Shown here piece by piece: positions 45,281 through 53,837 of a DNA stretch of 64,000 bases (position 1 is its first letter; each line of letters begins with the position of its first letter). Source of the stretch: Cupriavidus necator (GTDB lineage: Bacteria > Pseudomonadota > Gammaproteobacteria > Burkholderiales > Burkholderiaceae); assembly GCF_013141915.1 (NCBI RefSeq), contig NZ_SROX01000001.1, positions 868,001 to 932,000 of the forward strand, written 5' to 3'. A model generated the notes under the pieces. The model was not told the origin of the DNA. It saw nothing but the letters and a program-made list of their open reading frames with translations, and made no database searches. The translations under genes and the position numbers were made by a program.

Positions 45281-46204
45281 TCAAACCGTCGTCGTTTCAC
45301 GGCCGCGCACAGGCGGCTCCTGATACTCCTGGCCGCGCAGCGCGTCCCAGATGGCGGCGGCATTCGGCTTCAACGACCGGCTCTTGCGCCGCACCAGCAT
45401 GACCGTCGAGGTAACCTGTGGCCGCAGCGGCCGCATCACGGCGGCCGGATGCATGCCTCCGGCCTGCGCCCGCGACGGCACCACGCCGATGCCCAGCCCC
45501 AGCGCCACCATGCCGAACACCGCGGCGAAATGGCCGAGCAGTTGCAGCGAACCCGCGCGCACGTGATAGCTGCTGAGCGCCTTTTCCACCGCCGGCTGCA
45601 TGCCGCATTGCTGATCCAGCGTCAGCACGCTGGCATCGGACAGGTCGCCCCACCCTACCGTGTCGTGTTGGGCCAGCGGATGCTTGGCGGGCAGCACGGC
45701 GTGATAAGCGTCGACGCACAACGGCTCGCAATACAGGTCGTCGCCAGCGCGCGGATCGGTGGCGATGCCGAAATCGACCTCGCCGCTGCGCACGCTCTGC
45801 AGCACCGACTCCTGCGAACGGTCCTTCAGGTGGATGGCGATCGCCGGCCAGGCCTGGCGGCAGCCGGCGAGCCAGGCCGGCAGCGACATCGAGCTCAGCA
45901 CCGGATCCGACGCGATCTGCACCAGGCCCTGGCATGGCCGGCTGGCGCTCTGGCTGTCGCGCAAGGTCTGCTCGACTTCCTCGATCAGGTGGCAGATGCG
46001 CTGGGACAGGTGCTGGCCCGCGTCGGTCAGCTCCACCTGGCGCGTGGTGCGGTCGAACAGCCGCTGGTCGATCTCTTCTTCCAGCTCGCGCACGCTGCGG
46101 CTGACCGCCGACTGCGTCAGGCCCAGTTCCACCGCGGCGCGGGTGAAGCTTTTGTGCCGCGCCACCGCGGCAAAGGCTTTCAGTTGCGGGAGCGAGATAT
46201 TCAT
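45281..46204 (-). CDS. LysR-family transcriptional regulator
   Basis: Regulator of 307 residues with the N-terminal HTH (FTRAAVELGLTQSAVSRSV) and a LysR ligand-binding domain. It is transcribed towards the small membrane gene and the oxlT-fdwBA operon and divergent from the second LysR gene 309 bp away. It may control oxalate/formate use, by position only. Confidence 0.9.
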   Translation of the reverse strand: MNISLPQLKAFAAVARHKSFTRAAVELGLTQSAVSRSVRELEEEIDQRLFDRTTRQVELTDAGQHLSQRICHLIEEVEQTLRDSQSASRPCQGLVQIASDPVLSSMSLPAWLAGCRQAWPAIAIHLKDRSQESVLQSVRSGEVDFGIATDPRAGDDLYCEPLCVDAYHAVLPAKHPLAQHDTVGWGDLSDASVLTLDQQCGMQPAVEKALSSYHVRAGSLQLLGHFAAVFGMVALGLGIGVVPSRAQAGGMHPAAVMRPLRPQVTSTVMLVRRKSRSLKPNAAAIWDALRGQEYQEPPVRGRETTTV

Positions 46205-46513
46205 GACCTCTCCCCCTGCCCTGCGCCGGCATGGCTGAGGCGAAGCCGGTCTTCAGGCATGGCATGGCGCCGCGGGGCACGCACGGTTGCGTTCGGTCCG
46301 GTCACGGTAGTCTCCTTGGTTTGGTCGTGGCTGTGGACAGCCATCGTTGTAAGCGGCCGTGCCGATGGCCGGGGGCGGGCTCCTGCGCTACCGGAGTGCC
46401 GGATTGGGGCGGGACAGGGAAGTCCGCCGATTGATGCTACTTGAATCTAAGATCTACATTGCATAAAGTTTTTTATCGTTTATATAGCGGATCGTTTATA
46501 GGACCGGAGCAGG
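46205..46513. other. Divergent intergenic region between two LysR genes
   Basis: No gene. It holds a GGCTG/CAGCC short inverted repeat near 46331-46344 and, next to the plus-strand LysR gene, the direct repeats described separately. Confidence 0.6.
46475..46500. promoter_or_regulatory. Direct repeats upstream of the CbbR-like LysR gene
   Basis: ATCGTTTATA at 46475-46484 and again at 46491-46500, 16 bp apart, just before the start at 46514. A near copy in reverse (ATAAACGAT, 47452-47460) and a related TTATCGTAAAT (47489-47499) lie downstream of the gene, before the next one. This pattern fits autoregulation and control of the following gene. Confidence 0.6.
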
Positions 46514-47455
46514 ATGAAGAACGCCACGCTGCGGCAACTCAAGGTCTTCGAGACCGTTGCCCGCCATATGAGCTTTTCCCGCGCCGCCGAGGAACTGCAC
46601 CTGACGCAGCCGGCGGTGTCGACCCAGGTGCGGCAGCTGGAGCACCACGTGGGACTGCCGCTGTTCGAGCAACTCGGCAAGAAGATTTACCTAACCCCGG
46701 CCGGCCATGAAATGCTGCATTACAGCCGCAGCATCATCCAGCAGTTCCGCGAAGCCGAGGACGCCATGTCGCAGCTCAAGGGCATCTCCGGCGGCCGCCT
46801 CAATGTCGCGGTGATCAGCGCCGGCGACTATTTCTTCCCGCGCCTGCTGGCAGAATTCATGGACCGCCATGACGGCGTGACGCTGAACCTGGCCGTGCAC
46901 AACCGCGAGGAATTGCTGCACCAGCTGGCCGGCAACCTGACCGACCTGGCCGTGATGGTGCGCCCCCCCGAGGGCATGGACACCATCAACGAGGCCTTTG
47001 CGCCCCACCCTTATGTGATCGTCGCCGCGCCCAGCCATCCGCTGGTGGGCGAGCGCAAGATCCCGCTGGCCGAACTGGCCGACGAAGCCTTTGTTGCGCG
47101 CGAGAAAGGTTCGGACACCTGGAACTCGATGCAGGAAGGCTTTGCCGGGCGTTTGTCGAACCTGCGCATCGCCATGGAGATCAAGAGCACCGAGACCATC
47201 AAGCAGGCTGTGATCGCCAATATGGGCATCGCCTTCCTGTCGGCCCATACCGTGGGGCTCGAACTGCAGGCCGGCAAGCTTGCCGTGCTCGATATCGAGG
47301 GCTTCCCGGTGATGCTTAACTGGTACGTCGTGCATCGCAAGAACAAGCGCTTGCCGCCGGTGGCACTGGCGTTCAAGCAGTTCCTGATGGAGGAAGGCGC
47401 CGGGCTGATCCAGAAGATCACGGGCGTGGAAGGACTGATACGCCACGATACATAA
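46514..47455 (+). CDS. CbbR-like LysR-family regulator
   Basis: Regulator of 313 residues: HTH MSFSRAAEELHLTQPAVSTQ, then a LysR domain with ESTETIKQAV-like segment (KSTETIKQAVIANMGIAFLS) and SNLRIAMEI. The N-terminal LRQLKVFETVARHMSFSRAA and the SxETIKQAV stretch resemble CbbR, the activator of Calvin-cycle genes, but no cbb genes lie nearby. Formate metabolism and CO2 fixation are linked in Cupriavidus, so a role in formate genes is plausible. CGGAGCAGG gives the ribosome site. Confidence 0.88.
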   Translation: MKNATLRQLKVFETVARHMSFSRAAEELHLTQPAVSTQVRQLEHHVGLPLFEQLGKKIYLTPAGHEMLHYSRSIIQQFREAEDAMSQLKGISGGRLNVAVISAGDYFFPRLLAEFMDRHDGVTLNLAVHNREELLHQLAGNLTDLAVMVRPPEGMDTINEAFAPHPYVIVAAPSHPLVGERKIPLAELADEAFVAREKGSDTWNSMQEGFAGRLSNLRIAMEIKSTETIKQAVIANMGIAFLSAHTVGLELQAGKLAVLDIEGFPVMLNWYVVHRKNKRLPPVALAFKQFLMEEGAGLIQKITGVEGLIRHDT

Positions 47456-47559
47456 ACGATGAGTTATGGTTTTGCTATGAAACTTTAATTATCGTAAATC
47501 ATCCGATCTCCCTATGCTTGTCTCAACCCAACTGCCAGCGCGCATCCGAGGAGACCAGC

Positions 47560-47865
47560 ATGAACCCCGCCCAGCAGGAAAGCCGCCACGCCGCCATCAC
47601 CGTTGGCGCCAACAACCAGCCCATCCCGCGCGACACCCAGCTCGCCGCGTATAACGCCGCGTTTATTGAACTGGGTCTGCGCTTTCGCTGGGATGCCGCC
47701 ATGTATGAGTGGTTGTGCGGCATTGAATGCGAAAAGGGACGGGTGGCCCGCTATATCGAGGAACACCACCCGCACCTGCTGGCCGCCTACGACGCCGCGT
47801 TCCTGAGCGCGCTGATCTTCGAGAAAAAGAACGAGTACCTGCGCGCGGTCGGCCATCTCAACTGA
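47560..47865 (+). CDS. Hypothetical protein
   Basis: Soluble protein of 101 residues, mostly helical in appearance (AAYNAAFIELGLRFRWDAAM; HLLAAYDAAFLSALIFEKKN). AAYNAAF and AAYDAAF repeat within the chain, suggesting an internal duplication of a helical unit. GAGGAGA lies about 6 nt before the ATG. No family recognised. A strong terminator follows it, and LysR-type sites lie upstream. Confidence 0.75.
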   Translation: MNPAQQESRHAAITVGANNQPIPRDTQLAAYNAAFIELGLRFRWDAAMYEWLCGIECEKGRVARYIEEHHPHLLAAYDAAFLSALIFEKKNEYLRAVGHLN

Positions 47866-47883
47866 GCGGGCCCGATCGCTTCG

Positions 47884-47918
47884 CGGCGAGGCGCGCGGCA
47901 GCGGCCTCGCCGTTTTTT
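47884..47918 (+). terminator. Rho-independent terminator
   Basis: CGGCGAGGC (47884-47892) pairs perfectly with GCCTCGCCG (47904-47912), with an 11-nt loop, followed by six T. It separates the plus-strand gene ending at 47865 from the convergent gene ending at 47921. Confidence 0.92.
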
Positions 47919-47920
47919 GT

Positions 47921-48379
47921 TTAGCTGAGCTTGGCCACCATCAGGTAGAAGATGGCCAGGAACGAGATCAGCGCCGGAAAGCCCAGCCCGAACCACCACC
48001 AGAACAGGCGCCAGTAGGCGCGCGGCAACCGCGGCCCGGCGCAGCCCAGCGCCACGTCGCGCATGCGCTTCTGCAGCCAGACCACTGGCAGCCAGCAGGC
48101 AATGGCAACCGCGTAAAGCACCACCGACCACTTGAGCCACGGCGCCGACCACGAGAACCCTGCCATCCGCACCAGCGCATAGCCGGTCAGCGGCTGCAAG
48201 ATGACAGTGGACGCAGTGAAAATCCAGTCGGCGATCACCACCATGCGCGCGGTCGCGGCGACGGTACGGACGTTGCGCGTCAGCGTCGCCCCGACCAGGT
48301 AAAAAGCACTGCCCACGCCGGTGCCGAACAGAAACGTCGACGACAGGATATGCAGCCATTTCAGCGTGACGTAGTCCAT
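47921..48379 (-). CDS. DUF2269 membrane protein
   Basis: Integral membrane protein of 152 residues with four transmembrane segments, first WLHILSSTFLFGTGVGSAFY, and the family-typical WIFTASTVILQPLTGYALV. Its start at 48379 overlaps the 3' end of the SDR-DoxX gene by 19 bp, so they form one operon. These pairs are common in proteobacteria; function unknown. Confidence 0.85.
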   Translation of the reverse strand: MDYVTLKWLHILSSTFLFGTGVGSAFYLVGATLTRNVRTVAATARMVVIADWIFTASTVILQPLTGYALVRMAGFSWSAPWLKWSVVLYAVAIACWLPVVWLQKRMRDVALGCAGPRLPRAYWRLFWWWFGLGFPALISFLAIFYLMVAKLS

Positions 48380-49689
48380 GCCCGCTCCTCGCTCAGGTGC
48401 AGCCACCACAGCACGGCCAGCATCGGCAGGTTCTTGCTGAGCGGGCCATAGGGATGCAGCCAGTGTTCCGGCAGGCGCACGCTGATGATCGCCGTGTAGC
48501 CCAGGATCAGCGCGATCTGGGCGAGCCACAGCCAGCGCGGGCGCCGCGGCAGCACGCACAGCACGCCGAACGCGAGGTCTAGCAGCGCGGCGCCATAGAG
48601 CGCCAGCGGCTGCAGGGCCGGCGGCACCCCCGCGCGCGCGAGCAGCACATAGCTTTCGGCCACCGGGTACAGCCCCAGTGAGACCGCGGCGGTGATGATC
48701 CACACCACGGCGACGCTCCAGCGCAGCACCGGATGCATCCAGCGCTGCAGCGCCTGCGCGCGCAACGCGCCGCGCAGCCCCGGCGGAATGAATGCTGGCA
48801 CGGCCAGCGGTGGCCGCCCCAGCAGGCGCGCGAGCCCCGACGGATCCGCCACGCTGCCCTGGTCCAGCATGGTCAGCGCATCGCGTCCCAGCACGCCGCC
48901 GGTCGCGCGTTCGGCCAGCGGCATCACCGCCTGGGCCAGCGCGCGCGGCAGCGGCAACAGCCAGGCGCTGCCGCGCACACCCAGGCCGTGCCGCAGCGCA
49001 TCCAGGTAGCCGGCCAGCGGCATCGGTGCCGGCCCCACCAGCGCCAGCCGGCCGGACCGCCACGGCGCCTCGCCCCACTCGGCCAGCAGCGCGACGATGG
49101 CCTGCGCCACGTCGTCGATATGGACCGGCTGCACCGGTTGCCTGCCACCTCCCGGCAGTGCCAGGCAGGGCAGCGTCGCCAGCGCGCAGAACAGCTGCGC
49201 ACTGGTGCCATCGGCGCCAAACACCAGCGACGGCTGCAGCACCATGGCATCGATGCCGAGGCCGAGCAGGTGCTGGTCGGCCGTGCGCTTGCTGCGATGG
49301 AATTCGGTAAGCGCATGTTCATCGGCCCCCAGCGCCGACATCTGCAATACCAGCCGCACGCCCTGCCGCAGGCAGGCGTCGAACAGTGCCTGCGGCGCGG
49401 CGCGATGCAGCACGTCGAAGCGCTGCGAGGGCGTTTCACGGAAGATGCCGACCAGGTTCACCACCGCATCGACATCCGCCAGCAACGGCGTCCAGTCGGC
49501 CGCCGCCGTCATGCGCGCAAAATCGACGGCACGGAATTCGCTTGCCGTGCTGGCATGGCCGTCATGCGGCGCTTCGGGTGCATCGCGCGCGGGCACGCGC
49601 CGCACGCCCGCTATCACATGGAATCCTCCAGCCAGCATTGCGGCACAGGCATGGCGGCCGATAAAGCCGCTGGCGCCGAGCACCAGCAC
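48361..49689 (-). CDS. NAD-dependent epimerase/SDR protein fused to a DoxX-like membrane domain
   Basis: Protein of about 442 residues. Residues 1 to about 300 are an extended/atypical SDR with VLGASGFIGRHACAAML and VVNLVGIFRE. The C-terminal part has about four transmembrane segments of the DoxX-like type (LRWSVAVVWIITAAVSLG; LYGAALLDLAFGVLCVLP). No ATG fits the start; a GTG at 49689 puts the Rossmann motif at the N-terminus, but it lies only 3 bp from the start of the divergent gene. The open frame continues upstream, antisense to that gene. Confidence 0.78.
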   Translation of the reverse strand: MLVLGASGFIGRHACAAMLAGGFHVIAGVRRVPARDAPEAPHDGHASTASEFRAVDFARMTAAADWTPLLADVDAVVNLVGIFRETPSQRFDVLHRAAPQALFDACLRQGVRLVLQMSALGADEHALTEFHRSKRTADQHLLGLGIDAMVLQPSLVFGADGTSAQLFCALATLPCLALPGGGRQPVQPVHIDDVAQAIVALLAEWGEAPWRSGRLALVGPAPMPLAGYLDALRHGLGVRGSAWLLPLPRALAQAVMPLAERATGGVLGRDALTMLDQGSVADPSGLARLLGRPPLAVPAFIPPGLRGALRAQALQRWMHPVLRWSVAVVWIITAAVSLGLYPVAESYVLLARAGVPPALQPLALYGAALLDLAFGVLCVLPRRPRWLWLAQIALILGYTAIISVRLPEHWLHPYGPLSKNLPMLAVLWWLHLSEERAWTTSR

Positions 49690-49692
49690 CCG

Positions 49693-50184
49693 ATGGATGC
49701 GGCCACGGTGCTGCGCCGCGCCGTGGTCTCGGGCACTTGCGCCAGCCTGATGTCCACCGGCATGCTGGCCTGCGGCGGCAGCGTCGACTGCGGCAGCGCC
49801 TTCGCACCCGTCAACGCCGTCAGCCACTGGGTCTGGGGCGAGCGTGCCATGCATGTCAACCGTGCCTCGGTCCGGCATACCGTGCTGGGCTATGTCATCC
49901 ATCATTCGATGTCGGTGTTCTGGGCGGCCTTCTACGAAGCGGCGATGGCCTGTGCCGAGGCACAGGGCGGCCAGCGCCAGCGCGTGCCGGGGCGGGTGCT
50001 CGGCGGCCTCGCGGTGGCCGGCATTGCGTGCTTCGTCGACCTGAAGTGCACGCCCCACCGCCTCACTCCCGGCTTTGAGCGCCGGCTCTCGGCCAGCATG
50101 CTGACGCTGGTCTACCTGGCGTTCGGGCTGGCGCTGCCGCTGGGCGCGATGCTGCTGCGGCACGCGGCCGGAAAGCGCGGCTAA
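49693..50184 (+). CDS. Hypothetical membrane protein
   Basis: Protein of 163 residues with about four hydrophobic segments (VLRRAVVSGTCASLMSTGML; HTVLGYVIHHSMSVFWAAFYEA; VLGGLAVAGIACFVDLK; LTLVYLAFGLALPLGAMLL). The motif FAPVNAVSHWVWGERA is conserved-looking. No function assigned. The start at 49693 (ATGGATGCG) lies nose to nose with the SDR gene start. Confidence 0.72.
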   Translation: MDAATVLRRAVVSGTCASLMSTGMLACGGSVDCGSAFAPVNAVSHWVWGERAMHVNRASVRHTVLGYVIHHSMSVFWAAFYEAAMACAEAQGGQRQRVPGRVLGGLAVAGIACFVDLKCTPHRLTPGFERRLSASMLTLVYLAFGLALPLGAMLLRHAAGKRG

Positions 50185-50472
50185 GGCCCACCTGCATCCT
50201 CCGGGAACGCCCGTCCTGCTGCACGCAGCGCCAGTAATTTTCACACGGCTCTCCCGGTTTTACCGTCTCCGCCGCGCCGGGCGGGCCTAGCGCGTTGCGC
50301 CGGGCAACACGCTGCATGCAGCCGTGCAAGCTCCACGCCACCGCGCGCAGTTTGCGCCCCCCGCGGGCATGATCGTTGCGACCGCGAGCGCCCGGCCGGG
50401 CCGTCGTTCCTCCACCCGCCTGCGGCAGCCGCACCGGCGCGCCCCCGGCTCACCTCAACCGGAGAGACCACC

Positions 50473-51372
50473 ATGTTCATGCACAACAAGCGACTGCAGT
50501 ACACCGTGCGCGTATCGCGTCCCGACCCCGGCCTGGCCAATCTGCTGCTGGAGCAGTTTGGTGGCCCGCAGGGCGAGCTGGCCGCGGCCTGCCGCTATTT
50601 CACGCAGGCCCTGGCCGAGGAAGACCCCGGCCGCAAGGACATGCTGCTCGATATCGCCACGGAAGAGCTGAGCCACCTCGAGGTGATCGGCTCGATCATC
50701 GCCATGCTCAACCGCGGCGCCAAGGGCGAACTGGCTGAAGGGCTGGACCAGCAAGCCGAGCTCTACCGCTCGCTGCAGGGCGCCGGCAACGACAGCCACG
50801 TGACCCAGGTGCTGTTCGGCGGCGGACCGGCGCTGGTCAACTCCGCCGGCGTGCCGTGGACCGCCGCCTATGTCGATACCATCGGCGAGCCCACCGCGGA
50901 CCTGCGCTCCAACATTGCCGCCGAGGCGCGCGCCAAGATCATCTACGAACGGCTGATGAACGTGACCGACGACCCCAGCGTGCAAGAGGCGCTGGGCTTC
51001 CTGATGACGCGCGAGATCTCGCACCAGAAGTCGTTCGAGAAGGCGCTGTACTCGATCACCCCCAACTTCCCGCCGGGCAAGACGCCAGGCGACCCGCAGT
51101 TCGCCAACGTCTATTTCAAGATGTCGCAGGGCGAGGCGATGCGCGGGCCGTGGAATGCGGACCGTACCTTCGTTTTTGTCGAAAGCCCGACGCCCGCGGT
51201 GGACGGCGGCGACGGCACCGCCCAGGTCGACCTGCCCGCCGAGCAGCAGGACACGCTGGAGGCATTTGCGATGCGCGGCGCCTCTGATCCGCAGAGCGAT
51301 CCGCTGACGGGGGCGGAACTGGGTGCGGGCGGAGCCGAAGGCGATGACGAGCAGGAGGTCCCGCAGCGCTGA
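50473..51372 (+). CDS. Manganese catalase
   Basis: Dimanganese catalase of 299 residues that destroys hydrogen peroxide without haem. The four-helix ferritin-like core carries the metal ligands: GELAAACRYFTQ (Glu), IATEELSHLEVI (E-x2-H), NIAAEARAKIIYERL (Glu) and REISHQKSFEKAL (E-x2-H). The C-terminal 60 residues are acidic and low in complexity. AACCGGAGAG gives the ribosome site. It is convergent with the Mn transporter gene, 19 bp away, a meaningful pairing. Confidence 0.95.
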   Translation: MFMHNKRLQYTVRVSRPDPGLANLLLEQFGGPQGELAAACRYFTQALAEEDPGRKDMLLDIATEELSHLEVIGSIIAMLNRGAKGELAEGLDQQAELYRSLQGAGNDSHVTQVLFGGGPALVNSAGVPWTAAYVDTIGEPTADLRSNIAAEARAKIIYERLMNVTDDPSVQEALGFLMTREISHQKSFEKALYSITPNFPPGKTPGDPQFANVYFKMSQGEAMRGPWNADRTFVFVESPTPAVDGGDGTAQVDLPAEQQDTLEAFAMRGASDPQSDPLTGAELGAGGAEGDDEQEVPQR

Positions 51373-51391
51373 GATGCGCGCGCAATCCGCG

Positions 51392-52672
51392 CTATGGCCG
51401 CCACGCCGTCAGCATCATCGCCACCATCGCCACGTTCATGGCGACGATGATGCCGACGGCCAGCGTGGCCAGCACGAACACCGTGCGCGAATTGGCGTAG
51501 CGGCCCATCAGCCTGTGGTCGCTGGTAAAGCGCAGCAGCGGGATTGCCGCGAACGGCAACTGCAGGCTCAGGATCACCTGGCTCACCAGCAGCAGCTGCG
51601 CCATGCCGCGCTCGGCATAGAGGATCGCCACCACCAGCGCGGGCACGATCGCCACGCAGCGCGTGAGCAGGCGGCGCGCCCACGGCGGCAGCCTGGTGCG
51701 GATAAAACCCTCCATCACCACCTGCCCCGCCAGGGTTGCCGTCACGGCGGAACACTGCCCCGAGGCGAGCAGCGCGACACCGAACACCACGCTGGCCCAG
51801 GTAGCGCCGGTGAGCGGGCTGAGCAGCCGATAGGCATCCTGGATTTCGGCGACGTCGGTATGGCCGGCCGCATGGAACACGCCCGCGGCTGTGACCAGGA
51901 TCGCACTGTTGATGACGAAGGCAATCGCCAGCGCGGCGACCGTATCGAAGGCGATATACCGCAGCGCGCGCCCGGTGCCCTGCGGGCCAGCGTGCGGCAG
52001 GCGCGTCTTGACCACGGCGGAGTGCAGGTACAGGTTGTGCGGCATCACCGTGGCGCCAATGATGCCGGTGGCGATATACAACGCGCCGGCATCGCCCAGC
52101 AGCGCCATGCGCGGCACCAGGCCTGCCGCCAGGTCCGGCCACGCGGGCTGCGCCAGCGCCAGCATCAGCACGAAGCAGCCCAGCACCAGCACCACCATGC
52201 TGATGACAAAGACCTCCAGCCGCCGGTAGCCGCGCTGCTGCAGCACCAGCACTAGCAGCACGTCGAGCACGGTCAGCGCCACGCCCCAGGGCAGCGGCAT
52301 CCCGAATAGCAGGTTCAGCGCAATCGCGGTGCCGATCACCTCGGCCAGGTCGGCGGCACAGATCGCCACTTCGCACAGCACCCACTGGGCCCAGGCCGAC
52401 AGCGGCGAGGCGTGCCTGCGGCAGGCCTGCGCCAGGTCCAGGCCACTGACCAGCCCGAGGCGGCTGGCCATGACCTGCAGCAGCATCGCCATGGCGCTGG
52501 CCATCGCCACCACCCAGAGCAGGCGATAGCCGTAGGCCGAGCCGCCGGCGAGATCGGTGGCCCAGTTGCCCGGATCCATATAGCCGACCGCGACCAGATA
52601 GCCGGGCCCGGCAAAGCGGGCGAAGTCGCGCCACGCGTAAGCCGGTGGCGCGGCGGCGAGTTCGGGAGGCAT
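51392..52672 (-). CDS. mntH: NRAMP-family Mn2+/Fe2+ transporter
   Basis: Inner-membrane proton-coupled divalent metal importer of 426 residues and about eleven transmembrane segments. The metal-binding helix 1 motif is GYMDPGNWATDLAGG, and helix 6 has VMPHNLYLHSAVV. It lies convergent to Mn catalase, suggesting Mn2+ supply for that enzyme. A 41-residue ORF precedes it by 19 bp. Confidence 0.93.
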   Translation of the reverse strand: MPPELAAAPPAYAWRDFARFAGPGYLVAVGYMDPGNWATDLAGGSAYGYRLLWVVAMASAMAMLLQVMASRLGLVSGLDLAQACRRHASPLSAWAQWVLCEVAICAADLAEVIGTAIALNLLFGMPLPWGVALTVLDVLLVLVLQQRGYRRLEVFVISMVVLVLGCFVLMLALAQPAWPDLAAGLVPRMALLGDAGALYIATGIIGATVMPHNLYLHSAVVKTRLPHAGPQGTGRALRYIAFDTVAALAIAFVINSAILVTAAGVFHAAGHTDVAEIQDAYRLLSPLTGATWASVVFGVALLASGQCSAVTATLAGQVVMEGFIRTRLPPWARRLLTRCVAIVPALVVAILYAERGMAQLLLVSQVILSLQLPFAAIPLLRFTSDHRLMGRYANSRTVFVLATLAVGIIVAMNVAMVAMMLTAWRP

Positions 52673-52691
52673 CAGGGCACGGCCGGCACCG

Positions 52692-52817
52692 CTACACCGA
52701 TTGCGGCAACAGCCGCGCCAGCAGGGAAGCGGCTCCCGCTGCGACGATGAACAGGCCCAGTGCCATGCGCACCGGATGGCAGCGCCAGCGCCGCCAGAAC
52801 GAGCCGTCTCGATCCAT
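52692..52817 (-). CDS. Small membrane protein upstream of mntH
   Basis: Predicted protein of 41 residues: MDRDGSFWRRWRCHPVRM followed by one hydrophobic segment (ALGLFIVAAGAASLLARLL). GGGAG lies 7 nt before the ATG at 52817 and decides that start over the ATG at 52823. It is positioned as the first gene of the mntH transcript. E. coli has a 42-residue manganese-regulated protein, MntS; the basic N-terminus followed by a hydrophobic stretch is loosely similar, but homology is not established. Confidence 0.5.
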   Translation of the reverse strand: MDRDGSFWRRWRCHPVRMALGLFIVAAGAASLLARLLPQSV

Positions 52818-52938
52818 CGCCATTCTCCCGATGGGCCGGACCACCGCGGTGCCGGCAGACTTGCCGCGGCGCAAGGATCGTTCCGGCCCGGCAAGGACCG
52901 CTCATGCACGGCCTGCGGCGCACGCGGCGCGCTGCATG

Positions 52939-52961
52939 GTAAATCCGGCGCAGCCGTTTAC
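52939..52961. promoter_or_regulatory. Inverted repeat upstream of the mntH transcript
   Basis: GTAAA and TTTAC (52939-52943, 52957-52961) enclose CGGC/GCCG, giving an imperfect 9-bp dyad in the leader of the mntH transcript. It could be a metal-repressor site; it does not match MntR or Fur consensus closely. Confidence 0.35.
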
Positions 52962-53076
52962 GCGCCGGCTTGCAAGCTTTACGTGCCTGGTTCCCGGTTG
53001 TAACGATGACCCCTGAGGCCGGCGGCGCACTGGGCCGCCTGAAGGCCCCCGCAAAGGCGCTCGCCAAGGGGTTTAA

Positions 53077-53583
53077 CTACGATTCCCGCGAAGAACGGGG
53101 CGCCAGCAGGTCTTCGAAAAAGAAGGCCGCCAGCTGATGGCGCCCGCTCACCTTGGCTTTGGCATAAAGGTTGGCGGCGTGCTGCCGCACGGTCTTCGCG
53201 CCGGTTTCGCGCACGCCGGCAATTTCCTCCAGCGACAAGCCCTTGACCAGCAGCAATGCGACGTCCCTTTCGGCGGGAGTCAGGCTCCAGCGCTCGAACT
53301 GCTCCTGCATCGATTGCAGGAAATCGCGCGTGGACTGCTGTGCGACGGCGTCGCGTTCCGCCGCTGCGCGCGTGGCGGCGTCCGCCGAATGCTTCAGCGT
53401 TTCGAACGCGCGCAAGGCCCGCCGGCGCTCACAGATCACGACACAGAGGATGGCCAGGAATGCAACCGTCGCCGCGGTTTCGGCATAGAAGTGGAAGGAC
53501 GGCCCGCTGCCGACCAGCTGGTACAGGTCCCATGCTTGATAAAGCGGGAAGACGGCAAGCAGCAGCAAGAACTTTGGCGGCAT
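53077..53583 (-). CDS. Membrane-anchored LuxR-type HTH protein
   Basis: Protein of 168 residues. Two hydrophobic segments (FLLLLAVFPLYQAWDLYQLV; TAATVAFLAILCVVIC) anchor it in the membrane; a helical linker rich in Ala, Arg and Glu follows (about residues 52-95), then a LuxR HTH (LTPAERDVALLLVKGLSLEE, GAKTVRQHAANLYAKAKVSG). There is no receiver or autoinducer domain. A Fur-like box (53654-53672) sits in its promoter. It is divergent from the siderophore operon and is a good candidate regulator of it. Confidence 0.82.
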   Translation of the reverse strand: MPPKFLLLLAVFPLYQAWDLYQLVGSGPSFHFYAETAATVAFLAILCVVICERRRALRAFETLKHSADAATRAAAERDAVAQQSTRDFLQSMQEQFERWSLTPAERDVALLLVKGLSLEEIAGVRETGAKTVRQHAANLYAKAKVSGRHQLAAFFFEDLLAPRSSRES

Positions 53584-53653
53584 AGGTGTTCGGTTTTCGG
53601 CCAGCGATGAGACGCCGGCTGGGAAAAAACGAGCATAACGGCGGACGCGTAAT

Positions 53654-53672
53654 GTAACTGATTCTCAATACA
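53654..53672 (-). promoter_or_regulatory. Fur-like box in the promoter of the LuxR-type gene
   Basis: Minus-strand TGTATTGAGAATCAGTTAC matches the Fur consensus GATAATGAGAATCATTATC in 13 of 19 positions including GAGAATCA. It lies inside a possible promoter TTGGCC-17 bp-TACATT reading towards the LuxR-type gene. Confidence 0.65.
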
Positions 53673-53732
53673 TGGCCAAGACCTGTCGCGAGGAACACGA
53701 TCTGATGTGACTTAATTTACATAATTCCGACC

Positions 53733-53748
53733 TGGGACATATGTCCCA
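53733..53748. promoter_or_regulatory. Perfect 16-bp palindrome TGGGACATATGTCCCA
   Basis: A perfect 16-bp dyad midway between the two divergent promoters. It does not resemble a Fur box. It is a likely operator, possibly for the LuxR-type protein. Confidence 0.65.
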
Positions 53749-53837
53749 AGGCCGAATATGTGGACCTTGCGCCATCCAGAGAGGGGACAAATGGCCTGAA
53801 CGTCCATGGCAAATGTCGCCAGGCAGCCAAGGTTGCG

